64,000 nt of DNA from Comamonas sp. (GCA_031277805.1 JAITLR010000019.1:124001-188000); one strand, 5' to 3'. Positions 17,730-26,271 are shown, counted from the stretch's first letter. Notes: generated by a model from the sequence alone, not told the origin. Translations and numbers: made by a program.

Positions 17730-18266
17730 ATGGCAGTGCAGACAATTTATCTGGGTGGCGGGTGCTTCTGGTGCACGGAGGCTGTGTTTGACCGTGTGCG
17801 TGGCATCGTGGATGTGGAGAGCGGCTACGCCAACGGTCATCTGGATCATCCGAGCTACGAAGCCATCTGCACCGGCCAGACCGGCCATGCCGAGGTGGTC
17901 AAGCTCGACTATGAGAGCGATGTCATCGGGCTGCGCGATTTGCTGCTGATCTTTTTTGCCACCCATGACCCGACCACGCTCAACCGCCAGGGCAACGACG
18001 TGGGCACGCAGTACCGCAGTGCCATCTACACCACGAATGAAGAACAGACCAAGGCAGCAGCCGAGCTGATGCAGGAAATGCGTGAAGAGGGCGCCTATGA
18101 CGCACCCATCGTGACCGAGCTGGAGCCCATCAAGGCTTACTGGCCAGCCGAGGCCTACCACCAGGATTATTTTCTGCAGCATCCCAACCAGGGCTACTGC
18201 GCCTTTGTGGTCGGGCCCAAGGTGCAGAAATTCCAGAACGCATTTGCGCGCTGGCTCAAGAATTGA
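17730..18266 (+). CDS. msrA: Peptide methionine sulfoxide reductase MsrA
   Basis: 178-residue enzyme reducing the S-epimer of methionine sulfoxide in proteins. The catalytic motif GGCFWCTEAVF lies at residues 10-20, then GHLDHPSYEAICTGQTGHAE and the conserved HDPTTLNRQGNDVGTQYRSA, with YHQDYF near the end. Length is that of a stand-alone MsrA with no MsrB fusion. AAAGGAGAG is well spaced before the ATG at 17730. It is divergent from the RND operon and appears to be monocistronic. A repeat-like GATAGCT stretch begins right at the stop codon. Confidence 0.96.
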   Translation: MAVQTIYLGGGCFWCTEAVFDRVRGIVDVESGYANGHLDHPSYEAICTGQTGHAEVVKLDYESDVIGLRDLLLIFFATHDPTTLNRQGNDVGTQYRSAIYTTNEEQTKAAAELMQEMREEGAYDAPIVTELEPIKAYWPAEAYHQDYFLQHPNQGYCAFVVGPKVQKFQNAFARWLKN

Positions 18267-18399
18267 TAGCTGGCCGCCGGTGGTGACCGCTTGACCGCCG
18301 TTTTGCGGGCAGGGCCTGCAAGGCCGCGTTACACTTCGCTGTCTTTTGCCGACCTGATCGGGTTGGCAAGTTCATCGCCTACCGCACCGTATCCGTCTC

Positions 18400-18945
18400 T
18401 TGCCTTCCCTGCCCCCTCGCACACAGCACAAGCGCTCAGCACCGGCTGAACGGCGTGCGCGCGTGGACGGCTGGTGTGCCTACTGGCTGGCTGCCATGCT
18501 GGCACTGGCCATGGTGCTGGGACCCACATTGGGTCAGATGCACAGGGCAGTGCATGCGGCGGGGATCTCTCCGGTCGTGGCTTCTGCGCTCAGCACCTCC
18601 TGTGCGCCAGCCGTTGGCCATGTCGTGCACGCATCTGTTGCGGATAGAGATAGCTGTGCGGCACCGTTAGCTCAGTCTGCCCAAGCCGAGCTAGGCGAAC
18701 TCCCGCCAGACTGCACGGCGGGCAATTGGGTTCATGCGCTGTTTGCGGGTCATGGCCCGGCTGAATGTCAGCTGCTTGACCAGGCCAATCATGGCTACGC
18801 AGGACCACCAGCGGTTTTGCATTTTGAAGGCGTAGCGCCTGACTCCGCGCTACCGGCGCCTTATCTGCCCCGGCCTCGCGCCATCTTTGTCGCCGCATCG
18901 TTCGATGCGCGCGCACCCCCTGCATTGCAACTTCCACGCGCCTGA
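18400..18945 (+). CDS. Hypothetical exported Cys/His-containing protein upstream of znuD-like gene
   Basis: Up to 181 residues. A basic N-terminal region is followed by one hydrophobic segment (YWLAAMLALAMVLGPTLG), as in DUF2946-type small exported proteins. The rest is Ala/Pro-rich with scattered Cys and His (DRDSCAAPL, DCTAGNWVHALFAGHGPAEC). The start is uncertain: TTG 18400 is the first initiation codon after an in-frame stop at 18355, and a GTG further in is also possible. It precedes the ZnuD-like receptor by 147 bases on the same strand, an arrangement that suggests a metal-related partner. That role is inference only; I recognise no catalytic motif. Confidence 0.6.
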   Translation: MPSLPPRTQHKRSAPAERRARVDGWCAYWLAAMLALAMVLGPTLGQMHRAVHAAGISPVVASALSTSCAPAVGHVVHASVADRDSCAAPLAQSAQAELGELPPDCTAGNWVHALFAGHGPAECQLLDQANHGYAGPPAVLHFEGVAPDSALPAPYLPRPRAIFVAASFDARAPPALQLPRA

Positions 18946-18986
18946 GTTCTTGCCAGTCTGGGCAGGACGCAAGCTGCGTTCTTGAA

Positions 18987-19035
18987 ATTAATAGCACTCA
19001 GCACTTGATACATAGGCGCTAGAGGCTGTTTTGAT
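18987..19035 (+). repeat. Interspersed ~45-bp repeat, clear copy between the Cys/His gene and znuD
   Basis: Reads AATAGCACTCAGCACTTGAT, then ACATAGGCGCTAGAGGCTG and TTTT. It is one of the best-preserved copies of the family: AGC core, GC.CTTGAT, then GCGCTAGAGGCT. It lies 58 bases upstream of the receptor start, so it is probably in its 5' UTR or promoter. Confidence 0.65.
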
Positions 19036-19092
19036 TCATTTTTTGTTGCCTCGCTTCGCGTGTCGAAGCGAGCGCAGCTGTGTGGAATTGCG

Positions 19093-21135
19093 ATGTCTTA
19101 CCGTTCAACTTTGTTTATTTCTTCCTTGCTGGCTGCCGTGCCAGCCGTCCATGCGCAGGATGCCGCGCCTGCCGAAGCCACGCTGGGCGAGGTCACCGTC
19201 TCCACCACCGGCATGGCCGCCAGCGATATGGCCACGCCCGTGCAGGTGCTGGGCGAGGAGGAATTGCGTCTGCGCCGTGCCGCCACGCTGGGGGAAACTC
19301 TGGCAGCAGAGCCCGGTATCAACGCCAGTCATTTCGGTGCCGGTGCCAGCCGTCCCGTGATTCGCGGCATGGATGGCGCGCGTGTTTCGGTGCTCAGTGA
19401 TGGCTCCGAGTTGCTGGATGCCTCTACGGTCAGCCCCGACCACGCGGTCACGACCGAGCCATTGCTGGCAACCCAGATGGAAGTGCTGCGCGGCCCATCG
19501 GCCTTGCTTTATAGCGCAGGCGCCATGGGGGGTGTGGTCAATGTGCTTGACGACAAGATCGCTACCACTGTGCCAGACAAGGCTTTGCAGGGTTCGGCGG
19601 AGGCTCAGGCCGGTAGTGCGGCTGGTATGACAGCAGGTGCTTTTTCTTTGACCGGGGCCACTCCGCTGGGCACCAACAATGGCTCGCTGGTCATGCATGC
19701 CGAAGGTGCTGCACGCAACGCCGGCGACTACCGCGTGGGCAGCGGCTGGGGTGGCGGCAGCAAGGTGCCGGGTAGCTTCAGCCGTGGCAACACGGGCAGT
19801 CTGGGCCTGTCGTGGGTCGGCGACAGCGGCTATCTGGGCCTGGCTTACACCCGCCAGCAGGCCAAGTACGGCTTACCGGGTCACCAACATAGCTTCGAAG
19901 GCTGCCATGCCCATGGCGACCATTTGCATTGCGGCGATCATGATGGGCACGACCATGAGCATGAGGAGGGTGGTGCAGGCAGCGTGCCCGTGGTGGACCT
20001 GACCAGCGAGCGCTGGGATCTGCGCGGCGAATGGCGCAAGCCCGTGGCCGGTATCGCTGCCTTGCGCCTGCGTGGCGGCTGGACCAGCTATCAGCACGAT
20101 GAGATCGAGGATGGTGCCGTGTCTACGACCTTCCGCAATCGAGGCCATGATTTGCGCCTGGAGATGGAGCACGAGCCCATAGCCGGATGGCGCGGCACCT
20201 TGGGTGTGCAAACGCTGAGCCGCCGTTTCAGTGCCACGGGTGAGGAAGCCTATGTGCAGCCTACAAATACAGAGCGTCAAAGTCTGTATTTGCTGGAGGA
20301 ATACCGCTGGCAGAACTGGAGCCTGCAGGGTGCCTTGCGCCATGATCGTCAGCGCATTGATGCCGAGCAGACCGATGAGCGACGCAAGCACAGCGCGACT
20401 TCGTTTTCTCTGGGCACGGTCTGGAAGTTCAGCCCTGGATATAGCGCCACGGCCTCGGTTACTCGCGGCAGCCGCATGCCTACGGCCGAAGAGCTGTTTG
20501 CCAACGGTCTGCACATGGCCACCTCGACTTACGAACTGGGCAACGCCAATCTGGGGCGTGAACGCTCTCAGGCGCTGGACCTGGGCCTGAGCAAGAACTC
20601 CGGTGATACGCAGTGGAAGCTCAACGCCTACCACTACCGTATTCGCGGCTATATCTATGGTGCGACGCTGGATGAGCATGAGGGCCTGCAGCTGTTGCAA
20701 TATACGCAGGGCGATGCGCGCTTTACCGGTTGGGAAGCGCAACTGAGTCAGCGTCTGAACAGAGACTTGAGCGTGACTGTCTTTGGCGATGGCGTACGCG
20801 CAAGACTGGACGATGGCTCTGCATTGCCCCGCATCCCGGCGCTGCGCGCAGGTTTGCGTGTCAATGCACGCCTGGCGAACTGGGACACCATGGCCGAGTG
20901 GACACAGGTGTTGAGGCAGAACCGCACTGCAGCATTTGAAAGCGAGACACCAGGCTACGGCATGCTCAATCTGGCCGCTAGCTACCAGTGGAAGAGTGGC
21001 GGCAACCAGTGGCAGTTCTATGTGAAAGGCCAGAATCTGACCAACCGTCTGGCCTATGCTGCGACCTCATTCATCAAGACGGCTGCTCCTTTGACGGGGC
21101 GTAATCTGGTGGTCGGCTTGCGCATGGACTTCTAA
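19093..21135 (+). CDS. znuD: TonB-dependent outer membrane receptor, ZnuD-like (zinc)
   Basis: 680-residue TonB-dependent receptor. A signal peptide ends AVHAQ near residue 18. The plug domain has GMAASDMATPVQVLGEEEL, then RPVIRGMDGARVSVL and EVLRGPSALLYSAGAMGGVV. The barrel ends with an aromatic RMDF. Around residues 265-295 is an extracellular-loop-like insert rich in His and Cys (FEGCHAHGDHLHCGDHDG, then a DHEHEEGG stretch), the hallmark of ZnuD-type zinc or haem receptors. I favour zinc from this loop. No Zur box was recognisable upstream. The stop codon overlaps the first base of a 123-bp repeat. Confidence 0.85.
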   Translation: MSYRSTLFISSLLAAVPAVHAQDAAPAEATLGEVTVSTTGMAASDMATPVQVLGEEELRLRRAATLGETLAAEPGINASHFGAGASRPVIRGMDGARVSVLSDGSELLDASTVSPDHAVTTEPLLATQMEVLRGPSALLYSAGAMGGVVNVLDDKIATTVPDKALQGSAEAQAGSAAGMTAGAFSLTGATPLGTNNGSLVMHAEGAARNAGDYRVGSGWGGGSKVPGSFSRGNTGSLGLSWVGDSGYLGLAYTRQQAKYGLPGHQHSFEGCHAHGDHLHCGDHDGHDHEHEEGGAGSVPVVDLTSERWDLRGEWRKPVAGIAALRLRGGWTSYQHDEIEDGAVSTTFRNRGHDLRLEMEHEPIAGWRGTLGVQTLSRRFSATGEEAYVQPTNTERQSLYLLEEYRWQNWSLQGALRHDRQRIDAEQTDERRKHSATSFSLGTVWKFSPGYSATASVTRGSRMPTAEELFANGLHMATSTYELGNANLGRERSQALDLGLSKNSGDTQWKLNAYHYRIRGYIYGATLDEHEGLQLLQYTQGDARFTGWEAQLSQRLNRDLSVTVFGDGVRARLDDGSALPRIPALRAGLRVNARLANWDTMAEWTQVLRQNRTAAFESETPGYGMLNLAASYQWKSGGNQWQFYVKGQNLTNRLAYAATSFIKTAAPLTGRNLVVGLRMDF

Positions 21136-21257
21136 GAGCAGCTAACACAACCCTTGATACGTCGTTGTTTCGCCTTGTCGTACTTATGTACTGCCTTCGG
21201 CTTCACGCCTCGTCTCAACCGCAAACCTCCGGTTTGCTGGGTAGTGTTAGCGGCTCT
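21135..21257. repeat. 123-bp element with 19-bp terminal inverted repeats
   Basis: Left end AGAGCAGCTAACACAACCC (21135-21153) and right end, reverse-complemented, AGAGCCGCTAACACTACCC (21239-21257) match at 17 of 19 positions. An inner hairpin GCAAACC / GGTTTGC is present near 21220-21236. The element starts within the stop codon of the TonB receptor. I believe similar sequences are scattered through Comamonadaceae genomes, but cannot verify that here. Confidence 0.7.
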
Positions 21258-21270
21258 AAGCACCAAATCG

Positions 21271-21303
21271 GCACGTAGCGCTTGTCCAGCAAGCGCTACG
21301 TGC
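21271..21303. repeat. Perfect 14-bp hairpin at the recombinase stop codon
   Basis: GCACGTAGCGCTTG and CAAGCGCTACGTGC flank a 5-base loop. The core AGCGCTTG...CAAGCGCT resembles the interspersed 45-bp repeat folded on itself. There is no T-run on either strand, so it is a weak terminator at best. It lies between two convergent genes. Confidence 0.6.
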
Positions 21304-22358
21304 TATAGATAGTGTTGCAAATGGCGTAAGGCACGGGTACTGTCCACGCCAATTCTGGCGATGACCTCCAGCTCCGGCACACCCGCGCGCAGCCATTGCA
21401 CGATGGCTGTATTGCGCAGCACCTGAGGTCCCACGCGCTGCAGCGGGAATTTCTGGTCATCTTCTGACTGGGCCTCATGGGCACGCTGAATGATCTGTGA
21501 GGCCACATGAAACAGCATGCGGATCGACAGCGGCCCGCCGCGGCGCGAATAGAACACCACATGCTCGCCGTCCACAACGCTTGGCCCGCGCTGGGCGCGG
21601 CTGAAGCTGCACCAGTCCCGCAAGGCCTTGGCCACATTGGGCGGAATCTCCACCAACCTTTGCTGGGCGGCGCGGCCGCCATCGATATGCAGGTAGCGTG
21701 GGGTTTTGGATAGGGCGCCTTCTTCTTGGACTTCAGGTTCGGGCGCGTCGCCTATCCAGACGGCGCTCTCGCTACTACGTAGATCTTTCCAACACAGCGC
21801 CCGCACTTCCTCGGGAGCCAGGGCCATTTCGTAGAGCAGCAGGACAATCGCACGGTCGCGAGCATTCTGATAGCCATCGGCCGGTGGAAATTGACGTGGC
21901 AGAGCCCTCCAGAGCAGGGGAGGCAGGCAATGCCCTTTGCCATCCTCCGAAGGAGGGCGCTCCATGGGCTCCATCCCGGTAGCCGGGTTGGCCAGTACCC
22001 AGCCATGCTCCAGAGCGTGATCGTAGATACGCTCCAGCAGGCGCCAATAGCGCCTGCGCGTTACAGGGCTGATTTGCCTTTCTGGGTGATGATGGGCTCG
22101 TTGACCTTCGCGTATACGCAAGAAACTTTGCACATCGACGGGCTCAGCCTCATGCCAGGGCTTGTCTGGAAGAGCGGGAGAGCGCTTGGCCTGAGTGGCA
22201 TTTTCTTGCGCAGTCTGCTCTCTAGACAAGTGATAAAGCCAGGCAAGCCAGACCTTCTCGTAACCTCCATCAGGGCTGGTATCGAGCGGATCCCAGCTCT
22301 TGTTGCCTTCGTGGCTTAGCCATTCTTTGAAAACTTCGATACCGGAGGGGATGGACAT
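21303..22358 (-). CDS. Tyrosine recombinase/integrase-fold protein with altered catalytic residues
   Basis: 351 residues with the two-domain plan of tyrosine recombinases: an N-terminal core-binding region (VTRRRYWRLLERIYDHALEH, NPATGMEPMERPP) and a C-terminal catalytic-type region (NARDRAIVLLLYEMALAPEE, ALCWKDL, VVFYSRRGGPLSIRMLFHVA). The catalytic set looks damaged. At the first Arg position (usually GLRISE) it reads ALAPEE; HxxR reads QVLR; the downstream GH box reads IGVDSTR; a Tyr occurs only in the terminal QHYL. It may bind DNA without strand transfer, or use shifted residues. A 351-base AT-rich gap with palindromes lies upstream. Not part of an obvious island. Confidence 0.72.
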   Translation of the reverse strand: MSIPSGIEVFKEWLSHEGNKSWDPLDTSPDGGYEKVWLAWLYHLSREQTAQENATQAKRSPALPDKPWHEAEPVDVQSFLRIREGQRAHHHPERQISPVTRRRYWRLLERIYDHALEHGWVLANPATGMEPMERPPSEDGKGHCLPPLLWRALPRQFPPADGYQNARDRAIVLLLYEMALAPEEVRALCWKDLRSSESAVWIGDAPEPEVQEEGALSKTPRYLHIDGGRAAQQRLVEIPPNVAKALRDWCSFSRAQRGPSVVDGEHVVFYSRRGGPLSIRMLFHVASQIIQRAHEAQSEDDQKFPLQRVGPQVLRNTAIVQWLRAGVPELEVIARIGVDSTRALRHLQHYL

Positions 22359-22709
22359 ATCTGACTACGAAAAGGTCTTGAGAGAAGGGGGCGATGGTGG
22401 TCTGATGGAATGGATGCCTCCCATTGTCTGGGAAGAGGAAAGGACCTCGGGTCGAATAGCTGATCCACTCAAACCCTGTTCAGTCAGGTAGGCGGACCAG
22501 GGGCCTGGAACTCTTGCTGCAAAAAGTGAACCTTTTGACAAAGCCTGGTTATCCAGAATTCCACAAACAGAACAAAAGACCCAATCCCATTTTTATATGA
22601 TCCTTATAATCCATCTAATGTAACTTACATGAAATCGGAACTACTCATTAACAACAGAACATGCAAGATCATCTTGTCCTCAGGGAGGAGAGACCTCCCT
22701 GAATCCTGA
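22359..22709. other. AT-rich intergenic region with palindromes
   Basis: 351 bases without a gene between the recombinase start and the pdxH stop. From about 22540 the composition turns AT-rich. It contains CATCTAATGTAA at 22612-22623, also found exactly at 30272-30283, overlapping the 13-bp palindrome ATGTAACTTACAT at 22618-22630, also found exactly (as its reverse complement) at 46069-46081. A hairpin AGGGAGG / CCTCCCT follows near 22682-22700. It may hold the recombinase promoter and operators. Confidence 0.5.
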
Positions 22710-23357
22710 TTAGGGCGCCAGACGCTCACGTACCCAGTTTTGACCATCCAGCCTGTAGCTGAGGCGGTCATGCAAACGGCTCTTGCGGCCTTGCCAGAAT
22801 TCCCAGCGGTCGGGCACCAGGCGAAAACCGCCCCAATGCGGAGGGCGAGGAGGGTTCAGCAAGAATTGAGCGCCATACTTCGCAGCATTGGTCACCAGCA
22901 CGCTACGGCCGCTGATGACTTGGCTCTGGGGACTGGACCAGGCGCCGATCCGGGAATCAAGGGGACGGCTGGCGAAATAGGCGTCGCTTTCTTCAACGCT
23001 GACTTTCTCCACGCGTCCCTCGATACGTACCACACGCTCCAGTTCAACCCAGTGAAATTGCAGTGCCGCAAACGGATTGCCTGCCAGCTGCTGGCCCTTG
23101 CGACTTTCGTAGTTGGTGTACCAGACGATGCCGCGCTCGTCATAGCCTTTGATCAGCACAATGCGTGTGCTGGGGCGCATATCGCCGCTGACGGTAGCCA
23201 CGGTCATTGCATTGGGCTCGGGCACCTGGGCACGCAAAGCTTCCTGCAGCCACTGATCAAACTGCTGCAAAGGATCGGCGTTGGAGGCGGACTCGCTGAG
23301 CTCTGCGCGCTCATAGCTCTTACGTAGGTCCGCGATGGAAGAAGATAGGCTGCTCAT
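22710..23357 (-). CDS. pdxH: Pyridoxamine 5'-phosphate oxidase PdxH
   Basis: 215-residue FMN enzyme oxidising pyridoxamine/pyridoxine 5'-phosphate to PLP. Motifs are [22 protein letters not shown], the FMN-binding [54 protein letters not shown] and the C-terminal [15 protein letters not shown] with a final RLAP. Length is normal. The ATG at 23357 begins the conserved [17 protein letters not shown]; a longer in-frame start at 23405 overlaps the divergent neighbour. It is separated by only 49 bases from the divergent nucleotidyltransferase gene, so both promoters lie within each other's 5' ends. Confidence 0.95.
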   Translation of the reverse strand: MSSLSSSIADLRKSYERAELSESASNADPLQQFDQWLQEALRAQVPEPNAMTVATVSGDMRPSTRIVLIKGYDERGIVWYTNYESRKGQQLAGNPFAALQFHWVELERVVRIEGRVEKVSVEESDAYFASRPLDSRIGAWSSPQSQVISGRSVLVTNAAKYGAQFLLNPPRPPHWGGFRLVPDRWEFWQGRKSRLHDRLSYRLDGQNWVRERLAP

Positions 23358-23406
23358 GCCTGCATTGTGCCGCGCGCCACGACCTGACGTTATGCTCACG
23401 CGCAAT

Positions 23407-24003
23407 ATGAATCAAGAAGTTTTGGCTAACGCCACCGCATTGCCTTCTGTGCTTATATTGGCTGCGGGTCGGGGAGAGCGTTTTCGCGCCTCTGGCGGCG
23501 ACACGCACAAGTTGCAGGCCATGCTGGGCGACCGAACCGTGCTGCAAACCACAATTGCCGCCGTTCAGGCCAGCGGCCTGCCTTGGCATGTGGAGTACGG
23601 GCCTCATCCAGGCATGGGTGAAAGCATTGCCGCGGCCGTGCGTGCCACTTCGCGTGCCAATGGATGGCTGATTCTCCCTGCGGACCTGCCTTTGGTTCAA
23701 ACCCGGACGCTGCAGACCTTGGCAGCCCAGCTCGGCCAGCTCGATGCCGACTTGCTGCAAGTCATACAGCCGTTCTATCACGCTCAAAAAGGCCATCCTG
23801 TGGCTTTTACTCGCGCGGCACTGCGGTCGTTGTCGACGTTACACGGTGACCAGGGCGCATCCAGCGTGGTGAAAGCCGCAGCGCAGTCACAAACGCTCAA
23901 GCGCTGGGATTGTGATGATCTGGGCTGCGTGCTGGATGTCGACACCGTATCAGCGCTCGAGCAAGCCCGGCAGCTTTTGCGACAACGGCAGCAAGACGTT
24001 TAA
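23407..24003 (+). CDS. MobA/MocA-like nucleotidyltransferase
   Basis: 198 residues (start ATG 23407; ATG 23392 equally possible, neither with a good ribosome site). The N-terminal nucleotide-binding loop [21 protein letters not shown] is diagnostic of the MobA-like NTP transferase fold. The metal-binding [10 protein letters not shown] aligns with the LxxDxP motif, then [14 protein letters not shown] and the [11 protein letters not shown] end segment. The family makes molybdopterin cytosine or guanine dinucleotide cofactors. The HK after the loop and the LDVDT tail resemble MocA/YgfJ-type proteins. No molybdoenzyme genes are adjacent, so the exact substrate is open. Confidence 0.85.
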   Translation: MNQEVLANATALPSVLILAAGRGERFRASGGDTHKLQAMLGDRTVLQTTIAAVQASGLPWHVEYGPHPGMGESIAAAVRATSRANGWLILPADLPLVQTRTLQTLAAQLGQLDADLLQVIQPFYHAQKGHPVAFTRAALRSLSTLHGDQGASSVVKAAAQSQTLKRWDCDDLGCVLDVDTVSALEQARQLLRQRQQDV

Positions 24004-24010
24004 GCCAAGA

Positions 24011-24037
24011 AACAAGAAAGCCCCTGAAGTCAGGGGC
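24011..24037. terminator. Hairpin between convergent MobA-like and sodC genes
   Basis: GCCCCTGA / TCAGGGGC with a two-base centre. On the minus strand the stem is followed by TTTCTTGTTT, suiting sodC. It may also stop the plus-strand gene. Confidence 0.65.
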
Positions 24038-24074
24038 CGAAGAGCATAAAAGGATTTGAAAACAGCGATGCGCC

Positions 24075-24695
24075 TCAGGCCCCGCGCTCTATCACGGCGC
24101 AGGCGAGACGAGCGCCAGAGTTGCCGGTGGGCTGTGTGGTGAAGTCATCGGGATCGTTGTGAACGATCAGGCTACGGCCCAGAATTCCGTTGGTGCCGCG
24201 ATTGAGAACCAGATCCTTGCTTACAAAATCAATGGTCGCCACACCTTGCGGGTTTGCGTCGAGGCTAGGCAGGTCACCCAGGTGATGGGGTTGGCTGGTG
24301 TTGAACTTGCCATGGGCTTGCTGTGTCGGGTTGAAGTGGCCGCCAGCGCTCAAACCATCTCCACTGGAGCAATCGCCTTTTTCATGAATATGAAAGCCAT
24401 GCTCGGTATTGGGAGCCAAACCCTCCACACGGCCCTGAATGCGTACACCACCTTCTGCCAGCGGGATAAATTGCACGGTACCGCTGACGCTACTGCCCTT
24501 GGTTGCCTCCAGCCGTGCGATGGATTGAACGCTCTTGCCAGCGCCAGCCGTACTTGCGGCAGTGCTCTCGGCAGGTGCAGCAGAAGGGGCCGCTGTGTTA
24601 GTGCTGGAGCATGCCGTCACAAGCAACGCCGCGGTCAGCGACAGGCCCGTGGTTACAGGGCGGGAAAAGAGGGTGGCAACATGGCTCGCAAGCAT
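24075..24695 (-). CDS. sodC: Cu/Zn superoxide dismutase, lipoprotein type
   Basis: 206-residue periplasmic superoxide dismutase. The N-terminal signal ends in a lipobox-like LLVTAC-S, so it is probably membrane-anchored, followed by a Ser/Thr/Ala-rich linker. Metal ligands are visible in HGFHIHEKGDCSSGDG (Cu His pair and disulfide Cys), GGHFNPTQQAHG and HHLGDLPSL (Zn ligands), with Cu-ligand LIVHNDPDDF and GARLACAVIERGA at the end. GGAGAG precedes the ATG at 24695 on the minus strand; an upstream ATG at 24734 lacks such a site. Monocistronic by appearance, with a hairpin terminator at 24011-24037. Confidence 0.93.
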   Translation of the reverse strand: MLASHVATLFSRPVTTGLSLTAALLVTACSSTNTAAPSAAPAESTAASTAGAGKSVQSIARLEATKGSSVSGTVQFIPLAEGGVRIQGRVEGLAPNTEHGFHIHEKGDCSSGDGLSAGGHFNPTQQAHGKFNTSQPHHLGDLPSLDANPQGVATIDFVSKDLVLNRGTNGILGRSLIVHNDPDDFTTQPTGNSGARLACAVIERGA

Positions 24696-24747
24696 GAAAG
24701 TCTCTCCAGAATGCAAAACTGCATTGTGCAGCACTGCGGCTTAAAAC

Positions 24748-24803
24748 TTCAATAGTTTTTGCCTTGAATCCCAGGTAGATAAAGCGATGTCAGCTATGTT
24801 TCA
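24748..24803 (-). repeat. Interspersed ~45-bp repeat, copy between ChaC-like gene and sodC
   Basis: On the minus strand it reads TTTGAAACATAGCTGACATC, then GCTTTATCTACCTGGGATTC and AAGGCAAAAACT. It overlaps the stop codon of the ChaC-like gene (24801-24803), so the repeat supplies that stop. Confidence 0.55.
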
Positions 24804-25442
24804 AATAGCAGAATGCCGTTGAAACTGGCTGCCATGAGTATCCGCATAGCTGAGCAGACGCTTCAAAGCCTTGTCATCGATGCCCAGGCGCTGCAGCTCA
24901 TCCAGCGTGGCGCGTGCATAGTCGAAAGTAGTGCCGTAGATGCCCTGAGCCTGCGAAAAAATGCGGCGGTATTCAGCCGGTTCCAGCTCGCCCGTGTGGT
25001 GCGGGCTTTGGCGTGACAGCGTGAAAGCCAATGCTTTCACTATTCCTTGAGATGTCTTGCAAGGCAGCCAGCGTGGGTCGTAGACCGCGTTGGGCATCTC
25101 GCGCTGCCAGAGCTTGTGCATGACGGCGTTGCCATCAGAGCGGGGAATGCGAAACACCATGCCTTGGCAACTGCCACCTGAGAGCATGCCGAACACCAGC
25201 CCTGGAACCTGGGGCGTACCGCGGTTGATAGTGCTCCACATTTTGAGGGCACGGTGCCAACCATGAACATGAGCAGCGCGGCGCTCTGTGAATTCAAAGT
25301 CAGGGCGCCAGATCAACGATCCGTAGCCAAATACCCATAGATCCTCGCCACCGCCCCATTGCAACAATGCCTGATCCAGCAATTGGTCGGCGTTGCGCTC
25401 TGCTGCATTCAGATGCGTATTCAACAGGGCAAGAGTGGACAT
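24801..25442 (-). CDS. ChaC-like gamma-glutamylcyclotransferase
   Basis: 213-residue protein with the gamma-glutamylcyclotransferase fold, acting on glutathione to release 5-oxoproline and Cys-Gly. The diagnostic VFGYGSLIWRPDFEF is near residue 40, followed by RRAAHVHGWHRALKMWSTI, PGLVFGMLSGGSCQGMVFRI and the putative catalytic Glu in LWQREMPNAVYDPRW. The length and C-terminal YARATLDELQRLGI match the ChaC family. The ATG at 25442 starts MSTLALL; another at 25454 adds four residues. The stop codon lies in an interspersed repeat. Cation-transport genes, sometimes linked with chaC, are not nearby. Confidence 0.9.
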   Translation of the reverse strand: MSTLALLNTHLNAAERNADQLLDQALLQWGGGEDLWVFGYGSLIWRPDFEFTERRAAHVHGWHRALKMWSTINRGTPQVPGLVFGMLSGGSCQGMVFRIPRSDGNAVMHKLWQREMPNAVYDPRWLPCKTSQGIVKALAFTLSRQSPHHTGELEPAEYRRIFSQAQGIYGTTFDYARATLDELQRLGIDDKALKRLLSYADTHGSQFQRHSAI

Positions 25443-25731
25443 AGAAACTCCCATAACCAGCGTCAGAACTCACTTCACTGCTAGGTATAACGCGGACCGA
25501 ACGCATCAGGTGCACCTGATGTACATCAACACGCATAAAAGCAACGGATTTCCCCCAGCATCCACGTCTCAAGCCACTTTTTGCCGTTCTACCGCAAAGC
25601 CAACCCAGGGTTTACAGCAGCAAGCCTCTACAATGGCGCGTTTTGCCACCCTGGCGGCGCAGCCGCCTCTGGGTGTGATGAAGACAGATTTCGCACTTCA
25701 ACACTTACTCGCAAGAACGGAGATTTCATTC

Positions 25732-26253
25732 ATGTCTTTAAACAGCTCTGACGACAGCCAGGAACGCTTTGCCCTGGGCTTTCTGTTTGCCCTGATCGCG
25801 CTGGTCGTATCCATCGTGGTCGGCACCGTCGTCTACAAGCGCGGCATTGCCCATGCCCCCAAGGCAGAAGTGGCAACCCCCGCAGCCAACGCCACCAATG
25901 TGCCTGTCGTGATTCAGGAAGATGTGGCAAGCGTGATTGTGGAAGATGGCGTGGTGAAGTTCTACTTTGCCTCCGGCAAGGCTGAAGTCGCTGAAGGCGG
26001 CAACGCTGCCTTGGCCGATGTGGTCAAGGGCGTGCAAGACGGCAAGCGTGCTGTGATCTCCGGTTTCCATGACGCCACCGGCAGCGTGGAAGTGAATGCC
26101 GAACTGGCCAAGCAGCGCGCACAGGCCGTGCAAGCCGCGTTGCTGGCTTTGGGTGTGGCTGAAGACAAGGTTGAGCTGAAGAAGCCTGAACAAATGCAGG
26201 CCGATGGCAGCAATGCACAAGCCCGTCGCGTGGAAGTGATCCTGGTCGACTAA
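25732..26253 (+). CDS. OmpA-family (peptidoglycan-binding) membrane-anchored protein
   Basis: 173 residues. An N-terminal transmembrane helix (FALGFLFALIALVVSIVVGTVVY, about residues 13-35) anchors it in the inner membrane; there is no cleavable signal. The periplasmic part is an OmpA_C-like domain: VVKFYFASGKAEVAEGG, then VISGFHDATGSVEVNAELAKQRAQAVQAALLALGV, ending RRVEVIL. The usual peptidoglycan-binding Asp-Arg pair is partly recognisable as HDATGS...AKQRAQ. AACGGAGA precedes the ATG. The 289-base upstream gap appears to hold only a promoter. A strong terminator follows. Confidence 0.85.
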   Translation: MSLNSSDDSQERFALGFLFALIALVVSIVVGTVVYKRGIAHAPKAEVATPAANATNVPVVIQEDVASVIVEDGVVKFYFASGKAEVAEGGNAALADVVKGVQDGKRAVISGFHDATGSVEVNAELAKQRAQAVQAALLALGVAEDKVELKKPEQMQADGSNAQARRVEVILVD

Positions 26254-26271
26254 TTCGCTCTATTGCGCTTG

